Positions 30,163 through 47,810 of a stretch of DNA of 64,000 bases are shown in pieces (positions within the stretch are counted from its first letter, which is position 1; the number at the start of each line of letters is the position of its first letter). This stretch comes from Piromyces finnis (Eukaryota > Neocallimastigomycota > Neocallimastigomycetes > Neocallimastigales > Neocallimastigaceae), in assembly GCA_002104945.1 (NCBI GenBank), contig MCFH01000002.1, forward strand, positions 248,001-312,000, read 5' to 3'. The notes under the pieces were generated by a model. The model made no database searches. It was not told where the DNA came from and saw only the letters and a list, made by a program, of their open reading frames with translations. The translations under genes were made by a program, and so were the position numbers.

Positions 30163-32630
30163 TTAAAAGAAAAGAAAATAAGGAATAATACATATATTTA
30201 TATATAACAACGACTGTATCCTTTTTTATCCTTTTTTCTTAATAATAAAATTTATTATTTAAAAAGTAAATTAATACACATTTTGTTCTATTTATGTGAA
30301 AGAGTTAAATTATTTACTTTTAATATAAATATTAACAGAATAATTAAAAATAAAGTTTGATAGTATATACATCACGTGATATATCGCCGTTTTCTTGTAC
30401 TACCATCGGAACTAAACATCTATAATCAGTAGGCATAATATATTTAAAAAGAAAAAAGTTACATTTAAATAGTTTTCAATATTACATAATTCATTAGCAT
30501 TGTTACATAATTCATTAGCACTGCATGGCATAATAAGTATTATATTAGTATATATACGAGAAATTTTTGCAGAAATAAAAAGAATTGAATTATATGAATT
30601 CTTTTTATTAAAATATTTGTTAAATTTCACTTTATTAAAAAAAATAAAAATAATGTATGATTCATTCACATGTAACTTGTTAATTATTTTTATAGAATTA
30701 TATAGGTATATAATTATTTTCATATTAGTTTCTCTCTATTTTAAACTTAAGTATACTAGGTAACGTATTATCATGAAAATAAATAAATAGCTAAGGATAA
30801 CACCATCTACACATAGATAAGCTATTTTTTATTTTGAATTTTCCACAATGGCAAAGATAAAAATAGAAAAAAATAAAAAATAAAAACAAAAATTTCTAAT
30901 AATTATTAAATAAACTTTAAAAAGTTAAAATTGCAAATTAATGAAAAATTAATTTAAAATATTAATAAAATTATTCATTAAATATTAAAAATATATATTA
31001 CTATTATACTCTAATATATTACATTCTTATCTTTATTAAATTACCAAAGTATTTTTTAAAATGAAAATTTTTATATTAAAAAAAAATAAATATAATTATT
31101 CTCTCATTCCACAAAGTATTTTTTGAATTTTATTAACCCTTTTAATAAAAACAAAACTGACTCTGACTCTATGGTAAGTAGTCTTTTTTTTGTTAAACTA
31201 GTTTTTTTTTTTAAATTAATGTAGCATCACATATTAACATATTAAAATATATAAATTTTAAAAAGTTTCATCAAAAAATAGAGTTATTATTAATGATTAT
31301 GACATGATCATCATTATAACTTTATAAATTGATTAATATAATAATACCAATAATAAACTTAAAATATGATTTATCATTTATTATTAATGTAAATAGAAGA
31401 ATCAGTATGATCAATTACAATAATAATTTTAATATATTAATTACTTTAAAAAATTATTATATTGAATTCTTACTTTATGGTTTCAACAATATAAATTTAT
31501 TAAACTTTTTTTTTATTTGTAGTTTTAATTATAAATTTGAAAAAAATGTGATCCGAAAGAAATGACTATAACTACAATAATAGAATTATTTAAAAAAAGA
31601 AAATGATTATGAATTCAATTTTTTAAACCTTTTATTATGATAATTATAAATCACATGTTGGAATTCCACAAAATAAAAAAAAAATTATTACTTATAAATA
31701 CTATATTTAATAACTTTTATCTTATGGTGAATATTATAATTTATATAATTTCTCGAAATTAAACTTTCAAACTTAAATTTATTTAATACCTCATTCCTAA
31801 TTAATTTAGTTTTTAGTTTATTAATAATCACTAATTTTTTGTCATATACACTATTATAAAATATATATCCAAGGTTTTTGGAAAATATTATTATGGTTGA
31901 TGAATACAAAGGGGTATAAGTGTATAGATAATAGAAGAGTTAAATGTATATCAGTAATAAACAAATTGATCATGAAAAGTGAACAAAATTAATTATTAAT
32001 ATATAATAAAATAAGAATAGATGAATATTTATTTTAAATAATGCTTAACATTTATATTCATATATAAATTATATATTATGAAAAAATAATATTAATAATA
32101 ATTACATTTTTTTTTTATAGTATATAACATTAAATTAAATATTATAAATTATTTAATGCGTTTTAATGCAGAAATATAATAATAATTATATATATTTGAA
32201 TTTTATTTAAATTATATTTAAGTTTTATTTATATTGTAAATACTCATGTTATAAAATATGTTTTATTTATCTTTCTATTTAATTTCATATTTTAATTATA
32301 TAAATTAACCTTTTATTTTTTGGAAATGACAAATTAATTTTTACTTTTAAAAAGGTATTAATATAATCCAAGTACATATGTATACATAAATGATTGGTAA
32401 ACAATCAACATCAAAATCAACTTTTTATTATTATTTTTTTTTTGAAATGGATTTATCATATTTTAATTTCTTAAATTTTATATTATTAATATAAAAAATA
32501 TAAAAGATTACTTTTTTATATTTTATATTCAGTAGTATAAAAGATTTTAAAATTGTTAAAAGGATCAAATTAAAATCTTAGAAGAATATAGTATATTATT
32601 TTTTTTTAAAATAAATAATTACAAAACAAA
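29377..32630. other. 3.25-kb gene-free region
   Basis: A/T-rich region between divergent genes. It contains an (ATA)n run at about 30128-30163, an 18-bp tandem duplication at 30482-30520 and a palindromic ATCACGTGAT at 30371-30380. Several short open frames occur on both strands, but they overlap each other and have only A/T-driven Ile/Asn/Leu/Lys composition, so they are not called. Confidence 0.65.
30482..30520. repeat. Tandem duplication of an 18-bp unit (period 21)
   Basis: TTACATAATTCATTAGCA occurs at 30482-30499 and again at 30503-30520, separated by three bases. Confidence 0.9.
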
Positions 32631-37224
<4,594 letters not shown>

Positions 37225-38298
37225 ACAACAACAACAATATTTTATTAGTGTGTGTAACACCTAACAAAAATCCTTCACTAGAATTTCCAGTAATAATAAT
37301 TAACATGGGATGATAAAAAATAAATTATTGAAATAGTTTCCATTTTCACTCCAATTATTATATAATTATTATATAACAATTTTTACGAAATTCAATAATT
37401 TAATAAAGCAATGTATATTCTATTTAATATTTATAACAAAACAATGAAAAAAGAAAACAAGAAAACAAAATTTAAATGACTTTTAAATATAAGTCCATTT
37501 TTGTTTTTAAAGTTTTTTTTTTTTTCTTTTATTTCTTTTATTTATTTTTATTATTATTACAAATAATTTTTTTTCTTAATAAAATGCAAATTATTTTTAT
37601 ATAATTATTTAAAAATTAAAATAAAAAAAGTTTATATAAAACAAGATTTATTCTTTTTTTTTTTTTTTATTTATTTCTCTATTATTTGTGTTGATAAATA
37701 TAAATTATATATATATATTTTCTTTTATCCTAGCTAATAAATATTTTATATGATATATATTAGTTATGGAAAAAAAGGTGAAAGAAAGAAAGAATGAAAA
37801 AAAAATACATATTAAGATGGATGAATAAAGGTTAAATTAGTTTATCTTTGGTAAATATTATTAATACAAATTTAAAAGAAAAAAAAAATTTTTTTTTATA
37901 ACATACCAAAATTTTATTGGATAATTCAATCTTTTTTTTTTTTTTCCTCTATATAATTAAAATTTAGGCATCATTATACCTTTTTAATATAATTTCTTAA
38001 ATAAAGGAGTGTCCATAGAAATAAAATAAAATAATACCCACCTCCAAAAAGCAAAAAACAAAAACATATATATATATATATAAATATAAATACCAATTTT
38101 GAAAAAAAGTTTATTTTTTTTTTCAATTTATTATTTATCAAGTATTTTGTATTATTCTTTTTACTTTCAGCTTGTTATTATTATAGCTTTAATTAAAACA
38201 GTCAATTATTTTATGTATATAAATAGTAACTTTTAATAACATTTTTAATAGAAATTTATACATTAACAATTCAATATTCATAATTAATTATTATCAAC
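37225..38298. other. Intergenic region CBP80 to dihydrofolate synthase
   Basis: About 1.07 kb of A/T-rich sequence holding the CBP80 3' UTR and the promoter of the next plus-strand gene. Homopolymer runs and TATATA tracts are present; no gene is seen. Confidence 0.7.
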
Positions 38299-40117
38299 AT
38301 GTCTATAAAAATTGGTTTAGAACGTTCTATTGAATTATTAAAATTAATTGGAAATCCTCAAAATACTTTTAAAATTATTCATGTGGGAGGTACCAATGGT
38401 AAAGGTTCTATCTCTTCCTTTATTGGTTCCATGTTGAATTCTTGTTCACTTAAAGTAGGAAGATATAATTCCCCACATTTTATTCATGAGTATGATTCTA
38501 TTCGTATTTTTGAAAAGACTGTATCTAAAACATGTTATGATAATGCCAGAAAAATTGTTGAACAAGCAAATAATTCTCATAATTTAAAAGCAAGTCAATT
38601 TGAACTTTTAACCGCAACAGCATTTTTATGTTTTTCTATGGAAAAAGTAGATGTCGCTATTATAGAAGTAGGACTTGGTGGTCGTTTAGATGCTACTAAT
38701 GTCTGTTCTAATTCACTTGCTAGTGTTTTTTCTTCTATTGGTATTGATCATCAAGCATTTCTTGGTAATACAGTAGAAGAAATTGCATCTGAAAAATCAG
38801 GAATTATAAAAGATAATGTTCCAGTTATCATTGCACCACAAACCTACAACAGTGCTAAAGAAATTTTATGTAATGAAGCAAAAGAACATAAATCACCTTG
38901 TTATTTAGTTTCAGCCTCCAGAAAACACCCAACAAAACCAAATTGGGCTATTAATACATTTTTTGGCCAAGATTTTGAATATCCATTACCACTTCAAGGT
39001 GGTTTCCAACTTGACAATTCAGCTGTTGCTGTTAAAACTGTAGAAGTCGTCATAAAACAACTTATTGAGCAAAAAATAAATCCATTCTCTTCAATAACAT
39101 CTTATCATGATAATAAACAAGCTATTGATGGTAAATTTTATTATTATTGTTATTTTAATAGGTTGGAGATAAAAAATATTTCTTTTTTTTTTTTTTTTTT
39201 GGAAATCTATATATCTTTTATATATAGTGGTTTAAATGAAATCAACTAATCAACTAAATATTTCTATACAAAAAAAAAAAAAAAAAAAAAAACATTAATT
39301 GATAAATTTATTAAAACATAATAATATTTAGGATATTTAGTGAATACTAATGATTAACATACTTTTTCTTCTCTATTATTATATTTATTATAATTGTTGG
39401 AAAAATTTAAATAAAAAAAAAGAAAAACTTATTAAAGGTTTATCAGAAGTAAAATGGCCTGGTAGATTAGAATGGCTAGTTCATCCTAAATGTGGTAAAG
39501 TTCTTTTAGATGGAGCACATAATACAGATTGTGCCATTGCCCTTAGAAGATATATTGATGAATATTTAGAAAAACAATCCAAAATTGATAATTATTCAAC
39601 ACCAATTCAATGGGTTTTCGGTATGACTCAAGGAAAAGATTTAGATAAAGTTTTAGATATTTTAGTTTCACCTGAAGATTCAGTATTTGCTGTTCCATTC
39701 CGTCAACCTGAACAAATGACTTGGATTCATTGTACTCCACCTATTGACATTAAAAACTTTATGATAAATAAGTATCAACAACAATTTAATGAAGCTGAAT
39801 TAAATGTAAGTTTGAACGATTTATTATTACACATATATATATTTTCATAATCGACAAGTTATACATTAATGAATTTTGAATTTTTTTTTTTTTTTATAAT
39901 AGCTTAATTTATATTAATACATTTTTTATTTTTATGTATATATTAATTATTATAGGAAAAGTTTAGAGCCTTTGATAATGCTATGGATGCTTTTGAAGAA
40001 TTAAAAAATGTTAGAGAAAAACGTATGAAGATAAATAATACTGAACCATTAGTAGTTATATGTGGTTCCTTATATCTTGTAGCTGATATCTATCAATCCT
40101 TACTCCTTTTCTATTAA
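38299..40117 (+). CDS. FOL3: Dihydrofolate synthase (Fol3/FolC family Mur ligase)
   Basis: ATP-dependent ligase that adds glutamate to dihydropteroate to make dihydrofolate. Three exons: 38299-39130, 39438-39805, 39956-40117 (453 residues). Motifs in order: LIGNPQNTFKIIHVGGTNGKGS (P-loop near residues 35-40), SPHFIHEYDSIRI, QFELLTATAFLCF, EVGLGGRLDATN, IGIDHQAFLGNTVEEIASEKSGII, WPGRLEW, LLDGAHNTDCA, GMTQGKDL and the terminal VVICGSLYLVADIYQSLL. NPQN near the start, TWIHCTPP and the length fit yeast Fol3 better than the longer Met7-type folylpolyglutamate synthase. Polyglutamylase activity cannot be excluded from sequence alone. Start chosen because the family begins only about 20 residues before LIGNPQN. 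Long A and T runs lie in intron 1. Confidence 0.92.
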
Positions 40118-41800
40118 TTTTTCATTATATTTTTAAAACATTTAATAAATTATAAATAAATTAAAAAAACAATGACATTATTTCAATGCACACACACACA
40201 CACAAACACATCACATACACATTCTCTCTTTCTCTCTTTTGCTCGCATTATTTTTTTTTTTTTTATTTCATTATTTTGGGTATTAGCTTTTTCGTGTAAA
40301 TTTTAAAAGTCATGAATAATACAGTAATCTAATATTTATAAATTAATTTTAATTATTATTAAGGTTTTAAGCTATAATTTAAATACTAAATTTGAACATT
40401 TAAAAGCTGCGCTAATATATATATATATATATATATTAATAATTATCATCCAGTGTTAGACATTATGTATTTAAATTTAATTATTATTTATTAACATAGT
40501 AATGCAGGTTTTTGTTATTTGTATAAAGTATATGTATCCCCTTTTTTTTTTTTATTTTAAATAATTGTAGTTATTTCTATATTATTGTTATATAAAAAAG
40601 GTTTTGAACTTTTGAGTATTAATTACTATATGTTTATTGTTAATGTTAAATATGCAAAGTTATATTAATTAATATCAATTATTAATTTTTTATTATTATA
40701 TTATAACAAATAATTAACTAAACTTGCAAATTCATAAGAAAATGGAAATGATTTATTGTAATATAAAATAAAATCATTATCTTTCTCAAAAATTACTATT
40801 GATGATAATCTGATGATAAAAAAGTATCCTACAACAATATTGGAATGATATGATACAAATTTATTCGTTATTTAAATAAATGAAAAACAAGTAATAAATA
40901 TACGAAAATATATTTCCTATATAAAATAAAAAATTAAATATTTATAGTTCCATTACAAGGCATGAGCAATTACTTTGAGATGGTCATTTAACAATTAAGA
41001 GACAAAAAAAACAATTAATAAAAAATTATTATATATATTCAAATAAATTTATATAAGCAATCCGTAAAAAAAAAGGAACTAAACAAACCGGCCGTGCCAG
41101 TAATAATAACAACTAAAAAACAAAAGGTTTAAAAACTAATATAAATCTTTTCATTTTAATGGTTTGGTAACAGCTACACCACACTAACCCATCAAATTAA
41201 CTTTTTGTTTTTTTAATATAAAATTAATTAATAAAAATAAATTTTCTATTGATACTTAATAAAATATGATCAATAGGTTGATATCACGTGTATTGTAATT
41301 GCCAATATATTAAAGTCGAAAAGTATATTTATTATATTAAATAAAATATATTAATAAACTAAATTATTAATATATTGAAATTCGTTGAAATATAAATAGG
41401 ATTTGAAAAGTTTAAAAAGTAAAAAATGGAAAAAAGCATTTTCTAAATTTCATTATTTCATATTTCATAATATTAAAAAATAAATTATCACATTATTAAA
41501 CATTATTCAATGGTAGGAACAAATAATTTAATAGGATAATACGAATAAAAATACTATTAATTATTATTAAGTATTTTTTTTTTTAAAAAATTTTTTTTCT
41601 TTAAAAAGAAAAAAAAAAACATTAATCGAAGAAATTATAAAAAATCAACATACACAACATACATATATATTAATATTTAAAACAACATATATATATCCAT
41701 ATAAAGTTATATTGACAAATATTATTATCAACTTTTTATTCTCATATTTTATATTATATTGATTTAATACAACTATTTAAAGTTAAAAAAAATATTAAAA
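40118..41800. other. Intergenic region, dihydrofolate synthase to Pmp3
   Basis: About 1.7 kb. It contains a short (CA)n run at 40190-40205 followed by a CT-rich patch (40222-40239), a (TA)n run at 40417-40435, a GC patch around 41090-41100 and a CACGTG at 41285-41290. No gene or RNA could be supported. Confidence 0.65.
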
Positions 41801-42407
41801 ATGAATAATATTCACCTTACTTTTTACGATATTTTTTTAATAATTATTTCAGTATGTTTCCCACCACTTGGTGTATTTTTTAAACGTGGATGTGGAACAG
41901 ATTTTTGTATTAATCTTATTTTAACTGTACTTTTATATGCCGTTGGTAATTTTTATCACTATTAATTTTAATTTATATAAAAAATAAAAATTTCTAATAA
42001 GAAGAGAAATAGTTGTAATTAAAACAAAATTTATTTATATTTACCTTATAAAAATAAAAAACAATTTAATATCATTAGGTGTAATTCATGCCATTTACAT
42101 CATTGTTAAACCAAAAGATGAATACACTCAATTAAATGATACTACTGGTGAATCAAACAATAATGTTACCAACATTCCAGAAAATGCTATTGTTGTAATT
42201 CTTCCAGGAGCTAATGTTCAAACTAATGTTAATACTATTCCAACTAATTTACCACCACCATCTTATGCTGAAAGTGAGCAAATTGCAAAAAATCAAAAGG
42301 AATTCCTTTATCCAGAATTACCTTCTTATGAAGCTTCATCATCTAAGGAACCAATCAATGAACCAACTAAGGAACCAACTAAGGAATCAACTGATGAAAA
42401 GCATTAA
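41801..42407 (+). CDS. PMP3: Pmp3-type plasma membrane proteolipid with PY-motif tail
   Basis: Small two-span membrane protein; in yeast Pmp3 affects membrane potential and cation tolerance. Two exons: 41801-41945 and 42079-42407 (157 residues). The first ~55 residues are the canonical UPF0057/Pmp3 domain: FYDIFLIIISVCFPPLGVFF, a polar hinge KRGCGTDFC, and a second span LILTVLLYAVGVIHAIYIIV. Typical Pmp3 proteins end here at 50-60 residues. This one has an extra ~100-residue soluble tail with PPPSYAES and LPSYEAS, two PY-like motifs of the kind bound by WW domains of Rsp5/Nedd4 ligases, and ends in NEPTKEPTKESTDE repeats. Regulated turnover by ubiquitination is an inference from those motifs. 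The domain call is firm. Confidence 0.92.
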
Positions 42408-43167
42408 ATTAAAAAATGTGTAAAATAAATTGTTAAAAAAAAAAAAAAGTCAAAAAAGGTGAAAAATTAAAATATCAAAAACAAATTTCGTTACAAAAAA
42501 GGAAAAAAAAATATTAATAAATATATAAATAATTTCAAAAAATTAAATAAAAATATTGTTGAATGATACAAAAGATTATATAAATATTCTCAAATATAAT
42601 ATTATTATTATTTTTGGATTATATATTTTAATAAAAAGTTTATATTATATCTACAATCTACAATATATATATATATCATTGGATATAGATGATATAAAAA
42701 TTATATAAAATATCATATATCATAATTTATATTTTTTAAATTTTGATTCTTGTAATAATACTTAAAGTTTTTTTATTTTAAAATTTCTTTTTTAAAATTT
42801 ATCTTTTTGGGTTATGAAATTATTAAGACATAAAAAAAGATTAATTCTAGTTGCTTCGAAATTATAACAGTGTACCCAAAGAAATACCATACAATAGTTT
42901 ACGTATTATTTTGTTTGTTTGACTGTATCTTTTTTTTTTTTTTTTTTTTTTTTGGTATTAAATGAGAATATCAATATATCGAACTCTTCTTTTTTTTTTT
43001 TTAATTTACTTTGTTAATATTCATTTAATATTTGATTTTTTTTATATATAAAATTTTCCAAGAATTATTTATAAAAATGATTTTAATTTATTTAATAATT
43101 TTTTGACAAAAAAAAAAATTTTTTTTTTTTTCAAACTTTATACAAGAGCAAAGTTTTGTAAAAGAAA
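42408..43167. other. Intergenic region, Pmp3 to EAPP
   Basis: 760 bp of A/T-rich sequence with T-runs at about 42930-42953 and 42989-43002; presumably the Pmp3 3' UTR and the EAPP promoter. No gene is seen. Confidence 0.7.
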
Positions 43168-44013
43168 ATGAATTTATTTAATTCAAAGGATGAAATGATT
43201 TTTCAAGTTGATGCTAATTCAGATAAGGAATTTGATTCAGATAGTGATTCAGAGGATATATATGAAAATTTTGACCCAGAATCAGTAGAATGGTATGATC
43301 CTGATGAAGATGACAAAAATGAATATTGGATAAGAAAAAAAACTCATACTATTAAAGGTAGTATATTACTATGTAATAAAAACAATTATAATATATATTA
43401 TATAATTAATAATTTTTTAATTCTTTCATTTAATTAGGAAAAGATGGAAAATTAAAAAAGAATTCAGATGCAATATTAACTTGTCCATTATGTTTTACAT
43501 ATCTTTGTTTTGATTGTCAAAGGTATTAATATTAATATATAAAATAATATATATTTTATTTATTAGCAATTAAAATATATCTATTTTTATTATTTCTTTT
43601 ATATATATACATATATATATAAAAACTAAATAATAATAATAATAAAAAAAAAAACCTTTTATAAAAAAAAATAAAAAAATCCAATGAATTTCTAATTTTT
43701 ATAAAATAGACATGAAATTTATCATAATCAGTACAGAACAATGTTTGTAAGAAATTGTATTGTTAATAGAAATGAAAGATACAGAATACCAGAGGAAAAC
43801 AATAAAAAAAACAAAGCTAAAAATAAAAACAAAAACAAAAACAATAACAATAATACAAATGAGGAAATTTTAAAAACCGAAGAATCAAACATTAATAATG
43901 ATAGCCAAGATTATTATTATCCAGTACTTTGTAAATATTGTCAAACTCAAGTTGGTTTATTAGACCAAAATGAAATCTATCATCTTTTCAATGTTATTCC
44001 AACAGATTTTTAA
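43168..44013 (+). CDS. EAPP: EAPP-like (E2F-associated phosphoprotein) zinc-ribbon protein
   Basis: Homologue of the conserved eukaryotic EAPP family, nuclear proteins named for E2F association in animals; the role outside animals is poorly known. Three exons: 43168-43357, 43438-43522, 43710-44013 (192 residues). An acidic N-terminus (DSDSDSEDIYENFDPESVEW, YDPDEDD) precedes the family core: SDAILTCPLCFTYLCFDCQR, HEIYHNQYRTMFVRNC and the C-terminal VLCKYCQTQVGLLDQNEIYHLFNVIP. Two CxxC pairs in the core (CPLC, CFDC) and a CKYC suggest zinc binding. A Lys/Asn-rich low-complexity insert (about residues 115-140) separates the core from the C-terminal motif. Confidence 0.9.
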
Positions 44014-45486
44014 TGAAAACATTAATTAGAAAATTAATTTAATACTTTTACTCATTGAAATTTATATAATTTCGCATTATTCTTTTTGATAAAAATATAA
44101 AGAATTATACCAATTTATTTTTAATCTATTTAACAAAAGAGATAACAATAAAGATCTTAATAAACTATTTAAATTAGAAGCGAAACATTTTTTTTTTAAA
44201 AAAAATTTTAATAAAAGGAAAAAAAAGGTTTTTTTTTTTTTTTTTTTTTTTAATTCTCTTACTCTTATTGTATTATTATTATCTTAAATAATAGTAATTT
44301 AAATATAAAATATAGATTTATATTCATAATGTATATATCTTTTCATTATTACACTTTTAGTTATTATTGTATTTAATTTTTATTATTATGCTGTTTTTTT
44401 TTTTTTTTTTTTATTATCTACCCAAAGTTTTAACAATAATTTTTATATTATTATCAAGAGAGTTGAGAATACCTATAAATATTTGATTTTCATAATAATA
44501 AAATGTTCTAAAAAGACAATTGTCTATAATACAATTTCAATAGTGTAACAGTATAATATAGTTTAAAAGGACTCCAAAAGGAATAATTTTTTTTTAAAAG
44601 TATCCATAACATTTTTCTTAAACCTATAACTACAATATCGCTGCTGCTTAGGTTTTTAGTTTTATAAATACAAATTACAATAGTTTATTTTTTGTACAAT
44701 TTTAAATATTTACTTTTGTATTATCTTTTCTATTATTTTATTTAATAAATTCCTTTTTTAATTAAATTTAAATTTTATTTAATTAAAAAAATAAACATGA
44801 TGAATTAATATAATATACTAAAAGTATACATTAATATATGTACTGAAATAGTACTGAATAATATTATAAATTTCGAAAGGAAAATAAATTTAAAAAAAAA
44901 GTTTACATTTTTCAATATATAAAAATTAATTTATATATTGTAATATATGATAAAGTATATTATAATTTAAATTTATATTTAATTTGATTTCTATTTAGAA
45001 ACAAATCTACTTTTTTTTTTTTTACCTAAACTATTCCTGTAGTATAAAAGTTAATTAAATATTAATTTTGTATAAAATAAGTCAAATTAAAAAAAATAAT
45101 AATTAATTAATATATTATTATTTATAATTGATAATATACTATAACAATATAAAAAATTTAATTGATACTCTAAATCATAAAAAAAAGAAAAATACACACA
45201 CAAAAAAAAAAGAATTAGTTTCAGTTATATAATGTTAATGTGCTTTTCAAGTATAGATCTTTTTAAACTATTTAATTAAACCAATTTAATATATTATTAC
45301 ATTAAAAGCTGATATTATTATTATACCTAAAATACTAAAAGGAAGTAAAAATAAAATAATTCAAAATGCTAAAATCACCTCTTAAAAATTTATTTAATAA
45401 ATATATTAGTCATATAAAATTTCATTATAAAATTTAATTAAAATAGATATTAAAGTTTAAAATAATTGAAACAAGTTACAATTTTC

Positions 45487-45545
<59 letters not shown>

Positions 45546-47810
45546 ATTATTATTATTATTATTATTATTATTAAATCATTATCATCATCAATAATAAAGT
45601 TAGATTTAAAAAGAAAACATTTAATCTTTATACAAGTTTTATTGAAAATATTAAAAGTTTAATTAATACTATTTTAATTTATTTCATTTTCTATTATAAC
45701 AAATAATTCTAAACTTTTACTTTATATACATAAAATACCTGTTGTATTTTTTTAATTAATTTTATTAATTAAAAATTATTTTGATTAAAATATATAATTG
45801 ATTTTTTTTTTACTTTTTTTTTTTCTTTTTTTTTTTTTTTTTTATTTTTCTTTTCACAAGATATAATATAATTTTTACATTAAAAACTAAATATAAAAAA
45901 AACAGTCATTGTTTTTCTTATATATATCTTATTTATATATTATTATTAAATAGAGATATGCTTTTTTATTCTTTGATAAAGATATATCAATGAATTTAAT
46001 TGTTATATAAAGAAAAACTGTTATTATAGAAAAAAAAAGCATTATCGAGAGAATAAAAAAATATAATATATATCTTTTTTTTTATTTTATTTTATTAGTA
46101 AGACAAGAAAAATAAATAAAAAAGCAAGATTTATTATATAAAATAATAATATTAAAAGAAAAATTAAAGAATTACAAGGATTTACAAAATGTAAATATAA
46201 ATATTATTTTTTTTTATTTGTTAATATACTAATAAAACCTTTATTAGAGTAATTTAATAAAAAGTAAAAACTATATATTAATTTTTATATTTATTTTTTA
46301 AAAAAATCAAATTATTTTTCATATATAATTACTTCATTTTTAAAATAGTTAAACCTATTATTAAAGGGATATCTTATTTAACATATAATTCTTTTTTTTT
46401 TTTATTATTTTTTTAAAAAAAAGTAACTTTAAAAAAACAAGAATTATTTTATTTAATTATTTAAATTTAAATACTAAAAAGCATTTTTATTAAGTTAAAA
46501 TAAAAATAACCTGTAAATACATTTATAATAATACAAAAATATTTTTGGATTTTCTAGAATTAATAAAGGTATGTTTTAAATATTACATTATCATATAAAC
46601 TATATAATTATATAATATTGATGGAGTATATAGATTGTTTAGAAATATTAAAAAAAAGAAAAGTGAGTGGATATATGAAATAATGTTATTAATAATAGTA
46701 AAAAAGTTTGAAATTTGAACGATCTTTACCTTTTAACAAAAATAACAAAAAAATCTTATCTTTAGTATAAACCATATTTGGGTATATTAAATTTTTAAAA
46801 AAATCAATAAGTAGTTTAAATAATATATTATTAATATACTCTATGGAAAATTATTTGTGTTCCTATTCTTTAAAAAAGCTTATATTAATATAATAATAAT
46901 AATTTATCAATATATTGTACAACATATATAATAATATATTACAATATAAGAAATTTTTAAATAAAAATTGTAAATAAGCAAACAATATCAAAAGCGTCAA
47001 AAAGTCAAAAAGCAGCAAAAATTTTTTTCTTTTGCAAAAAAAAAACTACACTTTTTTTGTATAATAGAAATAAATTTTATAATAAACAAAATAATACTTT
47101 AATATTATAAAAACGTCGATTTTTATAATATTATCTAATAAAAATTATATAGTTAAAGACAAATTGTCATATTTTTCTTATAGTGTAAATTAATTAAAAT
47201 ATTAATAGAATAGAATTTTGATTTATTATTAATTTTAAAAAAAAGAATCTGTAGTATTTCTTTTTTTTTTTTTAGACAATAATAAATTCATAATAGAATA
47301 AATATACAATATACATATTATAAATATTCCTATCACTCAATTAAATAAATATATTAATAACATAATATAATTATCAAAAGAAGTATCAACTTTTTTTTAT
47401 AACAAACAAACAAAAAAACTATATATCATTTGATAAACTATATTATACCCAAATTTATAAATACATCATATAATATAATTAAGGTGAATAAAAACTAGAA
47501 TAATAATAATAATAATATTTAAATATTGTTTATTAAATTTTAAGTAAATTTTAAAAATTCAATTAAAAAATAAATCATCATTAAAGAAAAAATAATAATT
47601 TGTGTAACGATTATAAATAGCTTAAAAAAATATATGTTAAAATAAATAAATATAATTTAATGGAAGTTGATATTTTATAGAATAGTAAAAATAATTATTC
47701 ATTTATCTCTTTTTTTTTCCAATTGAAAATTTGTTAATAATTAATAAATAACATATATTATTATTATTTTAAATTATTATTATAATATCTTTAGACTTTA
47801 ATAAAACATA
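44014..47810. other. 3.8-kb gene-free region upstream of the PSP1-domain gene
   Basis: Very A/T-rich, with T-runs (44231-44250, 44395-44412, 45822-45843), TATATA tracts and a hairpin-forming (AAT)n/(ATT)n repeat at 45489-45573. No frame with family character and no RNA gene could be supported on either strand. Confidence 0.65.
45489..45573. repeat. Head-to-head (AAT)n-(ATT)n inverted repeat
   Basis: About 18 AAT units are followed, after a CT step at 45544-45545, by about 10 ATT units. Because AAT and ATT are complementary, the two blocks form a hairpin with arms of roughly 30 bp. Confidence 0.93.

Noticed and set aside
30412-30763. Overlapping open frames on both strands
   Set aside because: They overlap antisense to each other, have only A/T-driven composition, and show no motif or splice context.
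31329-31909. Two frames of 73-78 codons
   Set aside because: Ile/Asn/Lys/Leu composition expected from random A/T-rich sequence; no family similarity recognised.
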